From NCBI RefSeq assembly GCF_028689295.1, contig NZ_JAQTWL010000011.1, positions 53,580-117,579 of the forward strand: a DNA stretch of 64,000 bases, given 5' to 3'. A model generated the notes under the pieces. The model saw only the letters and a program-made list of their open reading frames with translations. It searched no databases and was not told the origin of the DNA. Positions 48,310-57,447 of the stretch are shown piece after piece. The translations under genes were made by a program, and so were the position numbers. Each line of letters opens with the position of its first letter. The first letter of the stretch is position 1. The stretch comes from Rhodoferax sp. GTDB taxonomy: Bacteria > Pseudomonadota > Gammaproteobacteria > Burkholderiales > Burkholderiaceae_C.

Positions 48310-49023
48310 ATGAACGCACAACCTTCCGCCATCCGCTCTGCCATTCTGGCTTCTGTTTTTGGTATGGCCTTCGGCGCTCCTGCCGCCTTTGCCCAAAGCC
48401 CCTGCGCGCCGCGCAACCCATGTGCGCCACGCAAGATGAACCCATGTGCAGCCAAAAATCCATGCGCCGCGAAAAACCCGTGTGCTGCCAAGAACCCTTG
48501 CGCAGCCAGTGGCAAAGTGGATGTCAAGCTGGTGACTCGTCCAGCCGGCACGCAGCTAGCCAAAGGCAATTCGGCCGAGCTCATCGCCGAGGGTAAAAAA
48601 CTGTTTTCCGACACCAAGCTCAGCACCAACGGGCTGTCGTGCAATTCATGCCACTTCAATGGCAACTCTTACCTCAACACGTTCGCCAAGCCCTATCCGC
48701 ACTTTGTGCAAATGGCCGATGACCGTGGCGGCATGAAAAAAATCGCCCTTGATGAAATGGTGCAATTCTGCATGGTGGTGCCGATGGCCGCCAAACCGCT
48801 GGCCTGGGATTCGCGTGAACTCGCTGCCTTGACCGCTTACACCGCCGAAGTGCAGAAAACCTTCAAACCCAAGAGCGGTGCCGCCGCTGCCAATCCGTGT
48901 GCTGCCAAGAACCCTTGCACTGCCAAGAACCCTTGCACTGCCAAGAACCCTTGCACTGCCAAGAACCCTTGCGCGGCAAAAAATCCGTGTGCTGCCAAAA
49001 ATCCCTGCGCCGCCAAGAAGTAA
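48310..49023 (+). CDS. c-type cytochrome flanked by NPCAAK-like Cys-rich hexapeptide repeats
   Basis: Signal peptide ..AAFAQ; single CNSCH heme motif (48640-48654); Met ligand candidates; NPC[AT]AK repeats at both ends. Confidence 0.88.
   Translation: MNAQPSAIRSAILASVFGMAFGAPAAFAQSPCAPRNPCAPRKMNPCAAKNPCAAKNPCAAKNPCAASGKVDVKLVTRPAGTQLAKGNSAELIAEGKKLFSDTKLSTNGLSCNSCHFNGNSYLNTFAKPYPHFVQMADDRGGMKKIALDEMVQFCMVVPMAAKPLAWDSRELAALTAYTAEVQKTFKPKSGAAAANPCAAKNPCTAKNPCTAKNPCTAKNPCAAKNPCAAKNPCAAKK
48397..48510 (+). repeat. N-terminal Pro-Cys hexapeptide repeat block (6 units, one KM interruption)
   Basis: SPCAPR-NPCAPR-KM-NPCAAK-NPCAAK-NPCAAK-NPCAAS. Confidence 0.9.
48892..49020 (+). repeat. C-terminal Pro-Cys hexapeptide repeat block (7 units)
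   Basis: NPCAAK-NPCTAK-NPCTAK-NPCTAK-NPCAAK-NPCAAK-NPCAAKK; 18-bp DNA unit AAGAACCCTTGCACTGCC repeats exactly. Confidence 0.93.
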
Positions 49024-49041
49024 AGCGGCCAGTGCCCGACG

Positions 49042-49740
49042 ATGGATGATCTGCACGACCTGACAACCGACGAGCTTCTCGCCATGCGCGCAGCGGGCCA
49101 GGACGTCATGGCGTGTTACCGCGTGCTGGACAAGGGCGGACTCAACGTCGTCGGTGAGATGCTGCGCGGCCAGGGCGAGTTCATCGAGCTGAACCACTTC
49201 CCCGACGACGACGTGTTCGACCGTGACAGCCAGTCGCAGTATTACTACCACGCGCACCGCGGGCTCGACGGTGAACACGGCCACTTTCATACCTTTGTGC
49301 GCCAGCCCGGCATGCCTGAGGGCATGGTGCCCGTGGTCTGCCAGGCCAGCGAGCCCTGGCCGCAAGGGACTGACGCGCTTTGCCACCTGATTGCCATCTC
49401 GATGAACGCCTATGGTTTCCCCACGGGCTTGTTCACCACCAACCGCTGGGTGACCGACGAGGCCTGGTACAGCGCCGCTGACGCCGCCCGGTTGCTGGCG
49501 CGCTTTCGTATCGATCACGCCGCGCCGTCATGGCCGGTGAACCGCTGGATCAGCGCCATGTTCGTGCTGTTTCGCCCGCAAATGGCAAGTCTGCTGATGC
49601 AGCGCGACGTGACCGTGGCGAACTGGGCTGCGCGGCATCCGGCGGCCGACGTGTTCGAAGACCGCGCGCTCGACATCACCAGCGCAATGCCCATTTCAGT
49701 CGAACAGCAGATCAGTCGTGTCGAGGCTCTGCTGGGCTGA
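49042..49740 (+). CDS. Conserved protein of unknown function (DUF6969-like)
   Basis: 232-aa ORF directly downstream of the cytochrome; HFPDDDVFDRDSQSQYYYHAHRG..EHGHFHTF.. The DUF number is recalled, not verified. Confidence 0.7.
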   Translation: MDDLHDLTTDELLAMRAAGQDVMACYRVLDKGGLNVVGEMLRGQGEFIELNHFPDDDVFDRDSQSQYYYHAHRGLDGEHGHFHTFVRQPGMPEGMVPVVCQASEPWPQGTDALCHLIAISMNAYGFPTGLFTTNRWVTDEAWYSAADAARLLARFRIDHAAPSWPVNRWISAMFVLFRPQMASLLMQRDVTVANWAARHPAADVFEDRALDITSAMPISVEQQISRVEALLG

Positions 49741-49786
49741 ATCAGCATTTCATCCCGTTAACGTCTGCAAGGAAAGGAATTTCATC

Positions 49787-50269
49787 ATGTCTTACCTGAA
49801 TATTTCACAAGTTCGCGCATGGCTTTTGCCCATGGTGCTGCTAGCTGCCAGTGCCGCTTACGCGCAAGCGCCGACCGTGCCCGGCACGCAGACGCTGGCC
49901 AGCAAACATGATTTCAAAACGCTGGTTGCGCGCACGGAAGCAGCCATCGGTGCGCAAAAAATGGGTTTGGTGGCATCGGCCAGCGCCAGCGCGGGTGCTG
50001 CCGGGCGCGGTATCACCATTCCTGGCAACACGGTGCTGATGGTGTTTCGCAACGACTTCGCCGTGCGCATGTTGCAGGCCAGCGTGCCCGCCGGTATCGA
50101 GGCGCCGATCCGGCTTTATGTGACCGAAAACGCCGATGGCACGGCCAGCCTGAGCTACCGCACTCCCAGCGCGGTGTTTGCCCCCTACAAGTCAGAGCAG
50201 CTCGATGCGATGGCGGTTGAGCTCGACCCCATCTTTGAGCGCATCGTGCGCGATGCCACCGGCGGTTAG
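49787..50269 (+). CDS. DUF302 domain-containing secreted protein
   Basis: Signal peptide ..AAYAQA; HDFKTLVARTEAAIGAQKMGLVA..PGNTVLMVFRNDFAVRMLQASVPAGIEAPIRLYV. Confidence 0.87.
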   Translation: MSYLNISQVRAWLLPMVLLAASAAYAQAPTVPGTQTLASKHDFKTLVARTEAAIGAQKMGLVASASASAGAAGRGITIPGNTVLMVFRNDFAVRMLQASVPAGIEAPIRLYVTENADGTASLSYRTPSAVFAPYKSEQLDAMAVELDPIFERIVRDATGG

Positions 50270-51461
50270 TCAAAGTCGGGTGCTGCCAGCCTGGCCCGCC
50301 GGACGCCAGCCTATGCCACTGGTGGCGGGCCTTGCCACCTTGCTGCTGGTAGCTGTGCGCCTGGGTGCTGATGGCTGGCGACAGGTTGCCCTTTGGCTGA
50401 CCGGTCTGGTTCTGGGCGTGGCGTTGTACCACGCATCGTTCGGTTTTGCCAACGCCTACCGGCGCATGCTGCTGGCGCGCGACATGCGTGGTGTGCAGGC
50501 GCAATTGCTGTTGCTGGCATTGACCACGCTGTGCTTTGCGCCGGTTTTTGCCAATGGTACAGCCTTCGGGCAGGTGTTGGGCGGCGCCTGGGCGCCGGTG
50601 GGCGTGTCGGTGGCAGTGGGCGCGTTCATGTTCGGCATTGGCATGCAGATCGCCGGCGGTTGTGGCTCGGGCACGCTGTACACCGCGGGCGGCGGCAGCT
50701 TGCGCATGATGCTGGTGCTGGTGAGCGCCTGTGCGGGTTCGTTCTGGGCCAGCCTGCACATGGGCTGGTGGCAACAACTGCCCTCAAAAGATGCCATCGT
50801 GCTGGCCGACCTGCTGGGCTGGCGCATGGCTTTGGCGCTGCAATTGGGTATCTTCGGTTTGCTGTCATTTTTACTGTGGCGGCTGGCGCGGCCTGTCGCG
50901 CCAGTACCAAGGCCAGCGACTAACGAATCGACAACCAGCGCCGTGCTGGCGCGGGTATTTTCTGGCCCCTGGCCGGTCATGGTCGCTGCCGTGGTGCTCG
51001 CACTCGGGAACGTGAGCACGTTGCTGCTGGCGGGTCATCCGTGGTCAATCACCTGGGGTTTCACGCTCTGGGGGGCCAAGGTGGCCGGGTGGCTGGGCTG
51101 GCGGCCAGCGCCCGACGGCTTCTGGCAGGGTGACTTTCAAAGCGGCGCGCTGGCTGGCGGTGTGCTCGATGACACCACGTCGATGATGGACCTGGCCATC
51201 ATGCTGGGTGCTTTGTGTGCCGCGTCGCTGGCTGGTCGGTTCGCACCGCGCTGGGACTTTCCTTGGCGCTCGCTGCTGGCCGCGCTGCTCGGCGGTCTGC
51301 TGCTGGGTTACGGCTCGCGCATTGCCTATGGCTGCAATATTGGCGCGTTTGTGTCGGGGGTGGCCTCGGGCAGCCTGCATGGCTGGTTGTGGATTACCGC
51401 GGCCTTGCCGGGTACCTGGTTGGGCATTCGCCTGCGCCGGCGATTTGGCATGGCGGATTGA
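50253..51461 (+). CDS. YeeE/YedE family (TsuA-like) membrane transporter
   Basis: GMQIAGGCGSGTLYTAGGGS and GSRIAYGCNIGAFVSGVASGSLHGWLW signature Cys motifs; about 10 TM segments. Confidence 0.9.
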   Translation: MPPAVSQSRVLPAWPAGRQPMPLVAGLATLLLVAVRLGADGWRQVALWLTGLVLGVALYHASFGFANAYRRMLLARDMRGVQAQLLLLALTTLCFAPVFANGTAFGQVLGGAWAPVGVSVAVGAFMFGIGMQIAGGCGSGTLYTAGGGSLRMMLVLVSACAGSFWASLHMGWWQQLPSKDAIVLADLLGWRMALALQLGIFGLLSFLLWRLARPVAPVPRPATNESTTSAVLARVFSGPWPVMVAAVVLALGNVSTLLLAGHPWSITWGFTLWGAKVAGWLGWRPAPDGFWQGDFQSGALAGGVLDDTTSMMDLAIMLGALCAASLAGRFAPRWDFPWRSLLAALLGGLLLGYGSRIAYGCNIGAFVSGVASGSLHGWLWITAALPGTWLGIRLRRRFGMAD

Positions 51462-51515
51462 GTTAATGCCCGGGTCGGGTTTCTGTAGGAAGTCATAGGC
51501 ATGTCACATCGTGTT

Positions 51516-51989
51516 TCACAAGTTCAGTTCGCCCAAACTGGCGTGATCGTCGGGACGGCGCCCCAATGGCCAGTTAAGCAGGCGCTGTTCTTGCGCGATC
51601 CGTACATCATTGATGCTGGCAAAACGACGTTGCATGAGGCCTTGCCGGTTGAATTCCCAGTTTTCGTTGCCATAGCTTCGGAACCATTGACCGGAATCAT
51701 CGTGCCATTCGTAGGCAAAACGGACGGCAATACGGTCGTCGGCAAACGCCCATAATTCCTTGATCAAACGATATTCCAGCTCTTTGGCCCATTTACGCTG
51801 TAGAAATTGACGGACTTGATCGCGACCCTGCGGAAATTCACCGCGATTGCGCCAGAGCGTGTCTTCGGTATATACCAGCGACACGCGATCTGGATCGCGT
51901 GAGTTCCAGGCATCTTCGGCCATGCGAACTTTCTGCGCAGCAGAATCAGCGGTAAAGGGTGGCACAGGGGCTTTGATCTCAGAGGTCAT
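51516..51989 (-). CDS. DUF1348/nuclear transport factor 2-like protein
   Basis: [59 protein letters not shown]. Confidence 0.88.
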   Translation of the reverse strand: MTSEIKAPVPPFTADSAAQKVRMAEDAWNSRDPDRVSLVYTEDTLWRNRGEFPQGRDQVRQFLQRKWAKELEYRLIKELWAFADDRIAVRFAYEWHDDSGQWFRSYGNENWEFNRQGLMQRRFASINDVRIAQEQRLLNWPLGRRPDDHASLGELNL

Positions 51990-52002
51990 GATGTTTTCCT
52001 GG

Positions 52003-53289
52003 TTAAATAAATCGTTCAGACTGCACCCGTTCGTCGGCAATGCCGAGTCGCCGGGCGGTTTTGCGCACGTCGTCAATCAAGCGGTCCGGGCCGCAAACGT
52101 AAATGATTGCATCGGCAGATACGCTACCCAACACCAATGACACATCCAGCCGGTTTGGCTCTGACGTCTGGCTGAAATAGAACCGGCATCGACTCGGAAA
52201 ATGCCGCCGCAAATCTTCGACAAATGCCATTTCTTCAGGTGCTTTGCCAGCGTAATGCAGTTGAAAACTCAGGCCGCGTGCTGCCAGTTCGTCAGCCATT
52301 GCCTTGATTGGTGTAATACCAATGCCCCCTGCAATCAATAATGCCGGGCGACTGTCCTCGTGCAGCGGAAAATGGTTGCCAGGCACGTCGACGTTGAGGC
52401 GCGTGCCTAGTTGCCATCCGTCATGCAATGCGCGGGAGCCGCCATCGCCATTGACGATCCGGAAAACTGCAATGCGGTACTGACGCAAGTCGTCATCGGC
52501 GGTGGTCAACGAATAAGTGCGAGAGGTGATACCGCCATCAGGCATCGCAACTGGCACGCGGATATGCGCCCCAGCCCGGTACGGTGGCAACGCTTCGCCA
52601 TTGGTATGCCGTAGCTCATAGGTTCGAATGTCCGGTGTCAATTGCTGTAGGCCGACGACGGTCAATGGCAATGCGCCATTTCCAAGAGTCTCTGGGATTT
52701 TCTCGGCGGCAGGAACTGGCTGTGGCAGTTTGGCCCCAAGGAGCAGCGCATCTACTTCTTGCTGGCTGTAGCGTGGGGTGATGTATTTGGGACAATTCCA
52801 GTCAAATGCTTCAACGTGGATGACGATACCGCGCTCCACAGGCGCGCGGGACTCGGGTGATTCCAGTTGCGCCAGCAGTTCTGGCTCGTTGAGCTCGTCC
52901 ACCATTCGCGCCCGGCCCCAGATTTTCAGACGTCGTTGTTGCGGGTAGTCCATCAGCAACAGGCTGACACGGTCGTCACCGCGAAGATTTCCCACCGAGA
53001 TGTACTGCCGGTTGCCGCTGAAATCTGCGTAACCGAGGGTCCGATCGTCCAGCACCTTCAAGAATCCCGCCTGCCCGCCCCGATGCTGCACGTAGGGCCA
53101 GCCAGTCTGGCTCACGGTGGCCTGATAAAAGCTGTCGCGTTCGGTTATAAAAGCCCGCTCGACTGCACTCAGTGCTGGCACCTCAGTTTCCCCAAGCTCT
53201 GTTGACCGATACGCAGATCGGCTACCCATTTCGGTTTGAACCGCCTGTACATCCGGGGTAAAACTGATTTTTGCAAACGCCATGGCCAT
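52003..53289 (-). CDS. Pyridoxamine-5'-phosphate-oxidase-like FMN domain fused to ferredoxin-reductase-type domain
   Basis: N-terminal [49 protein letters not shown]-terminal [57 protein letters not shown]. No C-terminal 2Fe-2S Cys cluster is visible. Confidence 0.88.
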   Translation of the reverse strand: MAMAFAKISFTPDVQAVQTEMGSRSAYRSTELGETEVPALSAVERAFITERDSFYQATVSQTGWPYVQHRGGQAGFLKVLDDRTLGYADFSGNRQYISVGNLRGDDRVSLLLMDYPQQRRLKIWGRARMVDELNEPELLAQLESPESRAPVERGIVIHVEAFDWNCPKYITPRYSQQEVDALLLGAKLPQPVPAAEKIPETLGNGALPLTVVGLQQLTPDIRTYELRHTNGEALPPYRAGAHIRVPVAMPDGGITSRTYSLTTADDDLRQYRIAVFRIVNGDGGSRALHDGWQLGTRLNVDVPGNHFPLHEDSRPALLIAGGIGITPIKAMADELAARGLSFQLHYAGKAPEEMAFVEDLRRHFPSRCRFYFSQTSEPNRLDVSLVLGSVSADAIIYVCGPDRLIDDVRKTARRLGIADERVQSERFI

Positions 53290-53448
53290 GACCTTGCTCC
53301 TTAAATTTGAATTGAAACATTGGCATTTGCCTGGGCATTGCCACCAGGCGCGCTGGATGGACATAACGCCTTGATGTGGTACCCATTGAGCAGCAATAGT
53401 CCGTGCAAGGTTCAATCTTGAACCTTGCACTTTGCGTGGGCGATTTGG

Positions 53449-53994
53449 TCAGGCTGCCAATTTCAGCGCCACTTTCGGGAAGTCGATCTCAACCCGACTG
53501 GATTTACCGAGGATGTTGGTCAGTATGTTCATGCCAACGTGGGTGATCACCTCAACGATGTCAGCATCGCTGTAGCCGACATCACGCATCGATTGCAACT
53601 CCATATTGGTGACCTCGCCATTGTGCTCAGCCAGAGCGCGGGCAAATTTGACTGCAACAGAGGCTTTGACATCCATGCTGGAGCCAGCCCGGTTGGCTTC
53701 AATTTCTGCCCCACTCAAACCAGCCTTGCGGCCAATCGCAGAGTGGGCAGACAGACAGTACTCACATTGGTTTTTTTGCGCCAGTGCCAGCGCGATGCGT
53801 TCGCGGGTGGCCGCGTCCAGTGAACCCTTGTTGGCAATGTGATGCAAGCCGAGAAAGGCCTTCAGGGCATCCGGTGAATGGGCGAACACCCGCAAGAAAT
53901 TTGGCACCATGCCCAGCTGGCTTTGAATCGCGTCCAACAAGCTGCGTTGTTCGGTGTTGGCGTTTTCGTTGCTGACGGCAGTAATACGGCTCAT
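53449..53994 (-). CDS. Carboxymuconolactone decarboxylase/AhpD-like protein
   Basis: KNQCEYCLSAHSAIGRKAGLSGAEI CxxC motif. Confidence 0.9.
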   Translation of the reverse strand: MSRITAVSNENANTEQRSLLDAIQSQLGMVPNFLRVFAHSPDALKAFLGLHHIANKGSLDAATRERIALALAQKNQCEYCLSAHSAIGRKAGLSGAEIEANRAGSSMDVKASVAVKFARALAEHNGEVTNMELQSMRDVGYSDADIVEVITHVGMNILTNILGKSSRVEIDFPKVALKLAA

Positions 53995-54057
53995 ATAAAT
54001 TCTCCAAAAATGGTTGCTTGACCTGTGAGAAATTCAGCAGGTGGACATAGTGTGTCT

Positions 54058-54117
54058 TGTTCCAATAAAGTTAAGAATACATAAAATTATCAATTTACTA
54101 TTCCATTAATCGGAACA
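54058..54117. promoter_or_regulatory. Candidate LysR-type operator region in the divergent CMD/lysR spacer
   Basis: TGTTCC (54058-54063) and GGAACA (54112-54117) inverted repeats, with nested dyad TTCCATTAATCGGAA (54101-54115). Confidence 0.4.
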
Positions 54118-54121
54118 CTAA

Positions 54122-55015
54122 ATGAATCGATTTCACTTGATGAGTGTGTACATCGCGGTAGTTGAGAGCCAAGGATTTGCTGGCGGTGCCCGAAAGCTGC
54201 ATATGTCACCACCCGCAGTGACGCGCGCGGTGGCAGCTCTGGAAGACCGTTTGAGCGTCAAATTGTTGAACCGCACCACCCGCTATGTGAGGATGACCGA
54301 GGCTGGCCAGAAATACTATGAGGATGCCAAACAGATCATCGCTTTGACCAATGAAGCCGATGATGCCGCTTTGGGTATCCATGCCGAGCCGCGAGGTCAA
54401 TTGACGGTCACGGCCTCGGTATTGTTTGGTCGGCTGTATGTGATGCCAGTCATCATTGAGTTCCTGCGCCGATATCCGGCAATGAAAGTCAATGCGCTGT
54501 TTGTTGACCGGGTTGTCAACATGCTGGAGGAAGGTGTGGACATGGCGATCCGCATTGCCGAACTGCCGGACTCATCGTACCGGGCGCAGCGAGTCGGCTC
54601 AGCAAGGAGGGTGTTGTGCGCATCACCCGACTATTTGGACAAGCACGGCATTCCGCAAACGCCACAGGATTTACACACGCATCAAGTTATCCTTGCGCGA
54701 GGCTTGAATCCAAATGATGAAATGCGTTTTCTGCGCGACGGCCAAACACAGACGATCAAGTTACAACCGATATTGAGTGTCAGTGACAACGACTCGGCAG
54801 CTAATGCGGCCATGGCCGGGATGGGTATTACCCGCTTGCTGACCTACCAAATTGCCGAACCGCTACACGTTGGCAAACTGAAGATCGTGCTCAGCGAATT
54901 CGAAAGCCCCCCAGTACCGATCCACATCATGCACCGTGAAGGTCGTCATTCGTCGGCGAAAGTCCGTTCGTTCGTCGATTCGATGGCCTCGCATTTGCGC
55001 ACACTGCATTTTTGA
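54122..55015 (+). CDS. LysR family transcriptional regulator
   Basis: MNRFHLMSVYIAVVESQGFAGGARKLHMSPPAVTRAVAALEDRLSVKLLNRTTRYVRMTEAGQKYY. Confidence 0.96.
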   Translation: MNRFHLMSVYIAVVESQGFAGGARKLHMSPPAVTRAVAALEDRLSVKLLNRTTRYVRMTEAGQKYYEDAKQIIALTNEADDAALGIHAEPRGQLTVTASVLFGRLYVMPVIIEFLRRYPAMKVNALFVDRVVNMLEEGVDMAIRIAELPDSSYRAQRVGSARRVLCASPDYLDKHGIPQTPQDLHTHQVILARGLNPNDEMRFLRDGQTQTIKLQPILSVSDNDSAANAAMAGMGITRLLTYQIAEPLHVGKLKIVLSEFESPPVPIHIMHREGRHSSAKVRSFVDSMASHLRTLHF

Positions 55016-55028
55016 CCTGTCGATTGTC

Positions 55029-55871
55029 TCAATCCGGATTCTGGCGTGCCATTTTTTCACCATTGAGCCACTGCGTTGGCGAACAACCTAGCTTTCGAAT
55101 AAACGCACGTGTGAGTGCATTGGCACTGCCGTAGCCGACATTGTCAGCCACGTGTTTGAGCTGTAAGCCTTGCTTGAGCAGCCGCTGCGCTGCCATGACT
55201 CGCCAAGTCGCCATATAGTTCGCCGGAGTTTCGCCGGTGATGGTACGGAACCGCACGACAAAGCGCGCACGTGACATACCTGCCAATGCGGCCAAACTCA
55301 TCAGATTGCGCTTGCTGGCGGGGTCTTCATGAATGGCTGCAATGGCTTTGGCAAGTCGCGCATCAGCCAGCCCCGCCAATGTGCCGCCCTGAGTTAAACC
55401 CTGGTCAATGCAATGGCGCAACAGCCGGATCATCAGCACCTCACACAGACGATCAAGCACTGCCTGACGGCCGTCATTGTTGGCAAAGGCTTCATCAAAC
55501 ATCAACCCCAACAGTTCGTGCGCACCTGGCAAAGCAGATAGTTCAATCATCACAAGATCGGGCAAGGAGTCGGCTACCGGATTTCTGCGCCCCCCGCCAA
55601 ACTGAACCGTCGCACACACGATGTCCGCGCCAGTGCGTTCATCCGCTATCAACCGGTGAGTATGAGGACGTGGCAAAAACAACAAGGTGGGTTCTATGAC
55701 ATCTAAAACTTGCTGTTTCACACCAATGATCCGCACCGGACCGCGCCTGATGAGATGAATATGTCCATGCAGGCTATCTTGCGCAAAGTCATGAATGCCA
55801 CAGATGTTGCCAGTGTAAAAAACACTCGCGTGCAGCGAAAAGTGCTCAAGTAATGCGGAGAGTCTGTCCAT
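55029..55871 (-). CDS. AraC family transcriptional regulator with N-terminal cupin (paralogue of 47362-48189)
   Basis: MDRLSALLEHFSLHASVFYTGNICGIHDFAQDSLHGHIHLIRRGPVRIIG; closely parallels the other AraC protein through the HTH. Confidence 0.93.
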   Translation of the reverse strand: MDRLSALLEHFSLHASVFYTGNICGIHDFAQDSLHGHIHLIRRGPVRIIGVKQQVLDVIEPTLLFLPRPHTHRLIADERTGADIVCATVQFGGGRRNPVADSLPDLVMIELSALPGAHELLGLMFDEAFANNDGRQAVLDRLCEVLMIRLLRHCIDQGLTQGGTLAGLADARLAKAIAAIHEDPASKRNLMSLAALAGMSRARFVVRFRTITGETPANYMATWRVMAAQRLLKQGLQLKHVADNVGYGSANALTRAFIRKLGCSPTQWLNGEKMARQNPD

Positions 55872-55888
55872 GATATTTGAAACGAATA

Positions 55889-55902
55889 ATCATATTTATG
55901 AT
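55889..55902. promoter_or_regulatory. Candidate operator palindrome in the AraC/YHS spacer
   Basis: Perfect inverted repeat ATCATA-TT-TATGAT in an AT-rich divergent spacer. Confidence 0.3.
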
Positions 55903-56022
55903 ATTTTTAACTACTTTTCGTATCATTATGACCATTAAAGTTAACCCCGTCGATAGCGATGTTGCCTTACCGGTTTGCCTCACTAACGACCTTCATCAAC
56001 TCTTACACTTTTGGAAATCACC

Positions 56023-56529
56023 ATGTCTAATCAGTTTCGTGCGTCACGTCGTAATTTTGTTGCAGCCAGCGCGCTGATGACAATCGCATCATTTGCGCTC
56101 CCCGAGCTTGCTCTTGCTTATGACGAAAATTCAACAAGCGCCTTGAACGTTGATGCAAATGGCATCGCGTTAAAGGGGTATGACCCGGTGTCGTACTTCT
56201 CGCCAAGTGGTCCGGCTGCGGGTAAAGCGGAAATTTCTGCAAAACACGGCGGTGCGACCTACCAGTTCGCCAACTTGCAGAACCGTGACACATTCGCTGC
56301 CAACCCTGCCAAATACATTCCTGCCTATGGCGGCTTTTGCGCCATGGGGGTCGCACTGGAACAAAAGCTCGATGTCAATCCGCAACTTTGGCGTGTGGTT
56401 GACGGCAAGTTGTATCTCAACGTGCACAAAGAAGCGCAAACGCGCTGGCTCGAAGACGTGAAGGGCAACTTGGCGAAGTCCGACAAGAACTGGCTTCGCC
56501 TCAAGGACAAGGCTCCAAAAACGCTTTGA
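56023..56529 (+). CDS. YHS-domain protein, predicted Tat-exported
   Basis: ASRRNFVAASALMTIASFALPELALA twin-Arg signal; GYDPVSYFSPSGPAAGKAEISAKHGGATYQFANLQNRDTFAANPAKYIPAYGGFCAMGVA. Confidence 0.9.
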   Translation: MSNQFRASRRNFVAASALMTIASFALPELALAYDENSTSALNVDANGIALKGYDPVSYFSPSGPAAGKAEISAKHGGATYQFANLQNRDTFAANPAKYIPAYGGFCAMGVALEQKLDVNPQLWRVVDGKLYLNVHKEAQTRWLEDVKGNLAKSDKNWLRLKDKAPKTL

Positions 56530-56588
56530 TTTTCTTTGCTTCCTGCGCCGTACGAGGTCAAACCAAACAGCCATTCTCAAGGAAAAAA

Positions 56589-56849
56589 ATGATGATCAAT
56601 GTCACGATGTACAGCTCAGCGAGCTGTGGCTATTGCCAAAGTGCCGAGCACTTGCTCAGACGCAAAGGCGTTACCAAGATCGACAAAATTCTGGTCGATC
56701 AGGAGCCGGGGGCACGCGAAGTCATGATGCAAAAAACCGGCCAGCGTACTGTGCCGCAAATTTACGTCGGTGATTTTTACGTGGGTGGTTTTGATGATTT
56801 GACGACGCTGGACAAAGCAGGCAAGCTTGACGCATTGCTGTCCCAATAG
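56589..56849 (+). CDS. grxC: Glutaredoxin 3 (GrxC-type)
   Basis: VTMYSSASCGYCQSAEHLLRRKGV..QRTVPQIYVGDFYVGGFDDLTTLDKAGKLDALL. Confidence 0.93.
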   Translation: MMINVTMYSSASCGYCQSAEHLLRRKGVTKIDKILVDQEPGAREVMMQKTGQRTVPQIYVGDFYVGGFDDLTTLDKAGKLDALLSQ

Positions 56850-57094
56850 CACTTGTACGGCAGTGCAAATCAAAAACTTGCCCATGAATGCCCACGCCTA
56901 CCACTAGCCCATTGCCCAGTCAAAATTGAAGAGAACGCAGATGACATTTTCATGATGCCAAATTTTTTTTTATTTACACGCCGTAAGAAACCCGCTGCTG
57001 CTTCGACCAATCCAGCAGCAGTGACCATCAAGTGGTCATTTGCTGAAAAGCGATCACTTTTTTATCCACCATTCATGCATTAAAGGACATCCTC

Positions 57095-57418
57095 ATGACA
57101 ACCGCATCCCAATCTCCTGTGACCCGCCGTACCGCCTCTGCCGCTGGCCTGGCCCTGGCCATGAGTGCCGCTTTGGGCATTGCCGCCGCGCCCACGGCTG
57201 CACAGGCTGCTGACACCGAAAAGTGCTTTGGCGTGGCGCTCAAAGGCAAAAACGACTGCAAAGCCGGTGCTGGCACCACGTGCGCTGGCACTTCCAAAGT
57301 GGACTACCAGGGCAACGCCTGGTCGATGGTGCCCAAGGGCACGTGCGAAAAAACCGTGTCCAAGACCTCACCCACCGGCCATGGCCAGCTCAAAGAGTTC
57401 AAGGAAGTCAAGGCCTGA
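57095..57418 (+). CDS. bufA1: Bufferin-type RiPP precursor (DUF2282, BufA1-like)
   Basis: Signal-like N-terminus [29 protein letters not shown]; four-Cys core [45 protein letters not shown]; followed by DUF692/DUF2063/DoxX genes. Confidence 0.9.
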   Translation: MTTASQSPVTRRTASAAGLALAMSAALGIAAAPTAAQAADTEKCFGVALKGKNDCKAGAGTTCAGTSKVDYQGNAWSMVPKGTCEKTVSKTSPTGHGQLKEFKEVKA

Positions 57419-57447
57419 TAAGGTCACAGTCAACTGGAGCACCCGGT

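Noticed and set aside
48892-49020. Possible CRISPR-like short tandem repeats
   Set aside because: Repeats are in frame, contiguous without spacers and encode NPC[AT]AK; this is a coding repeat.
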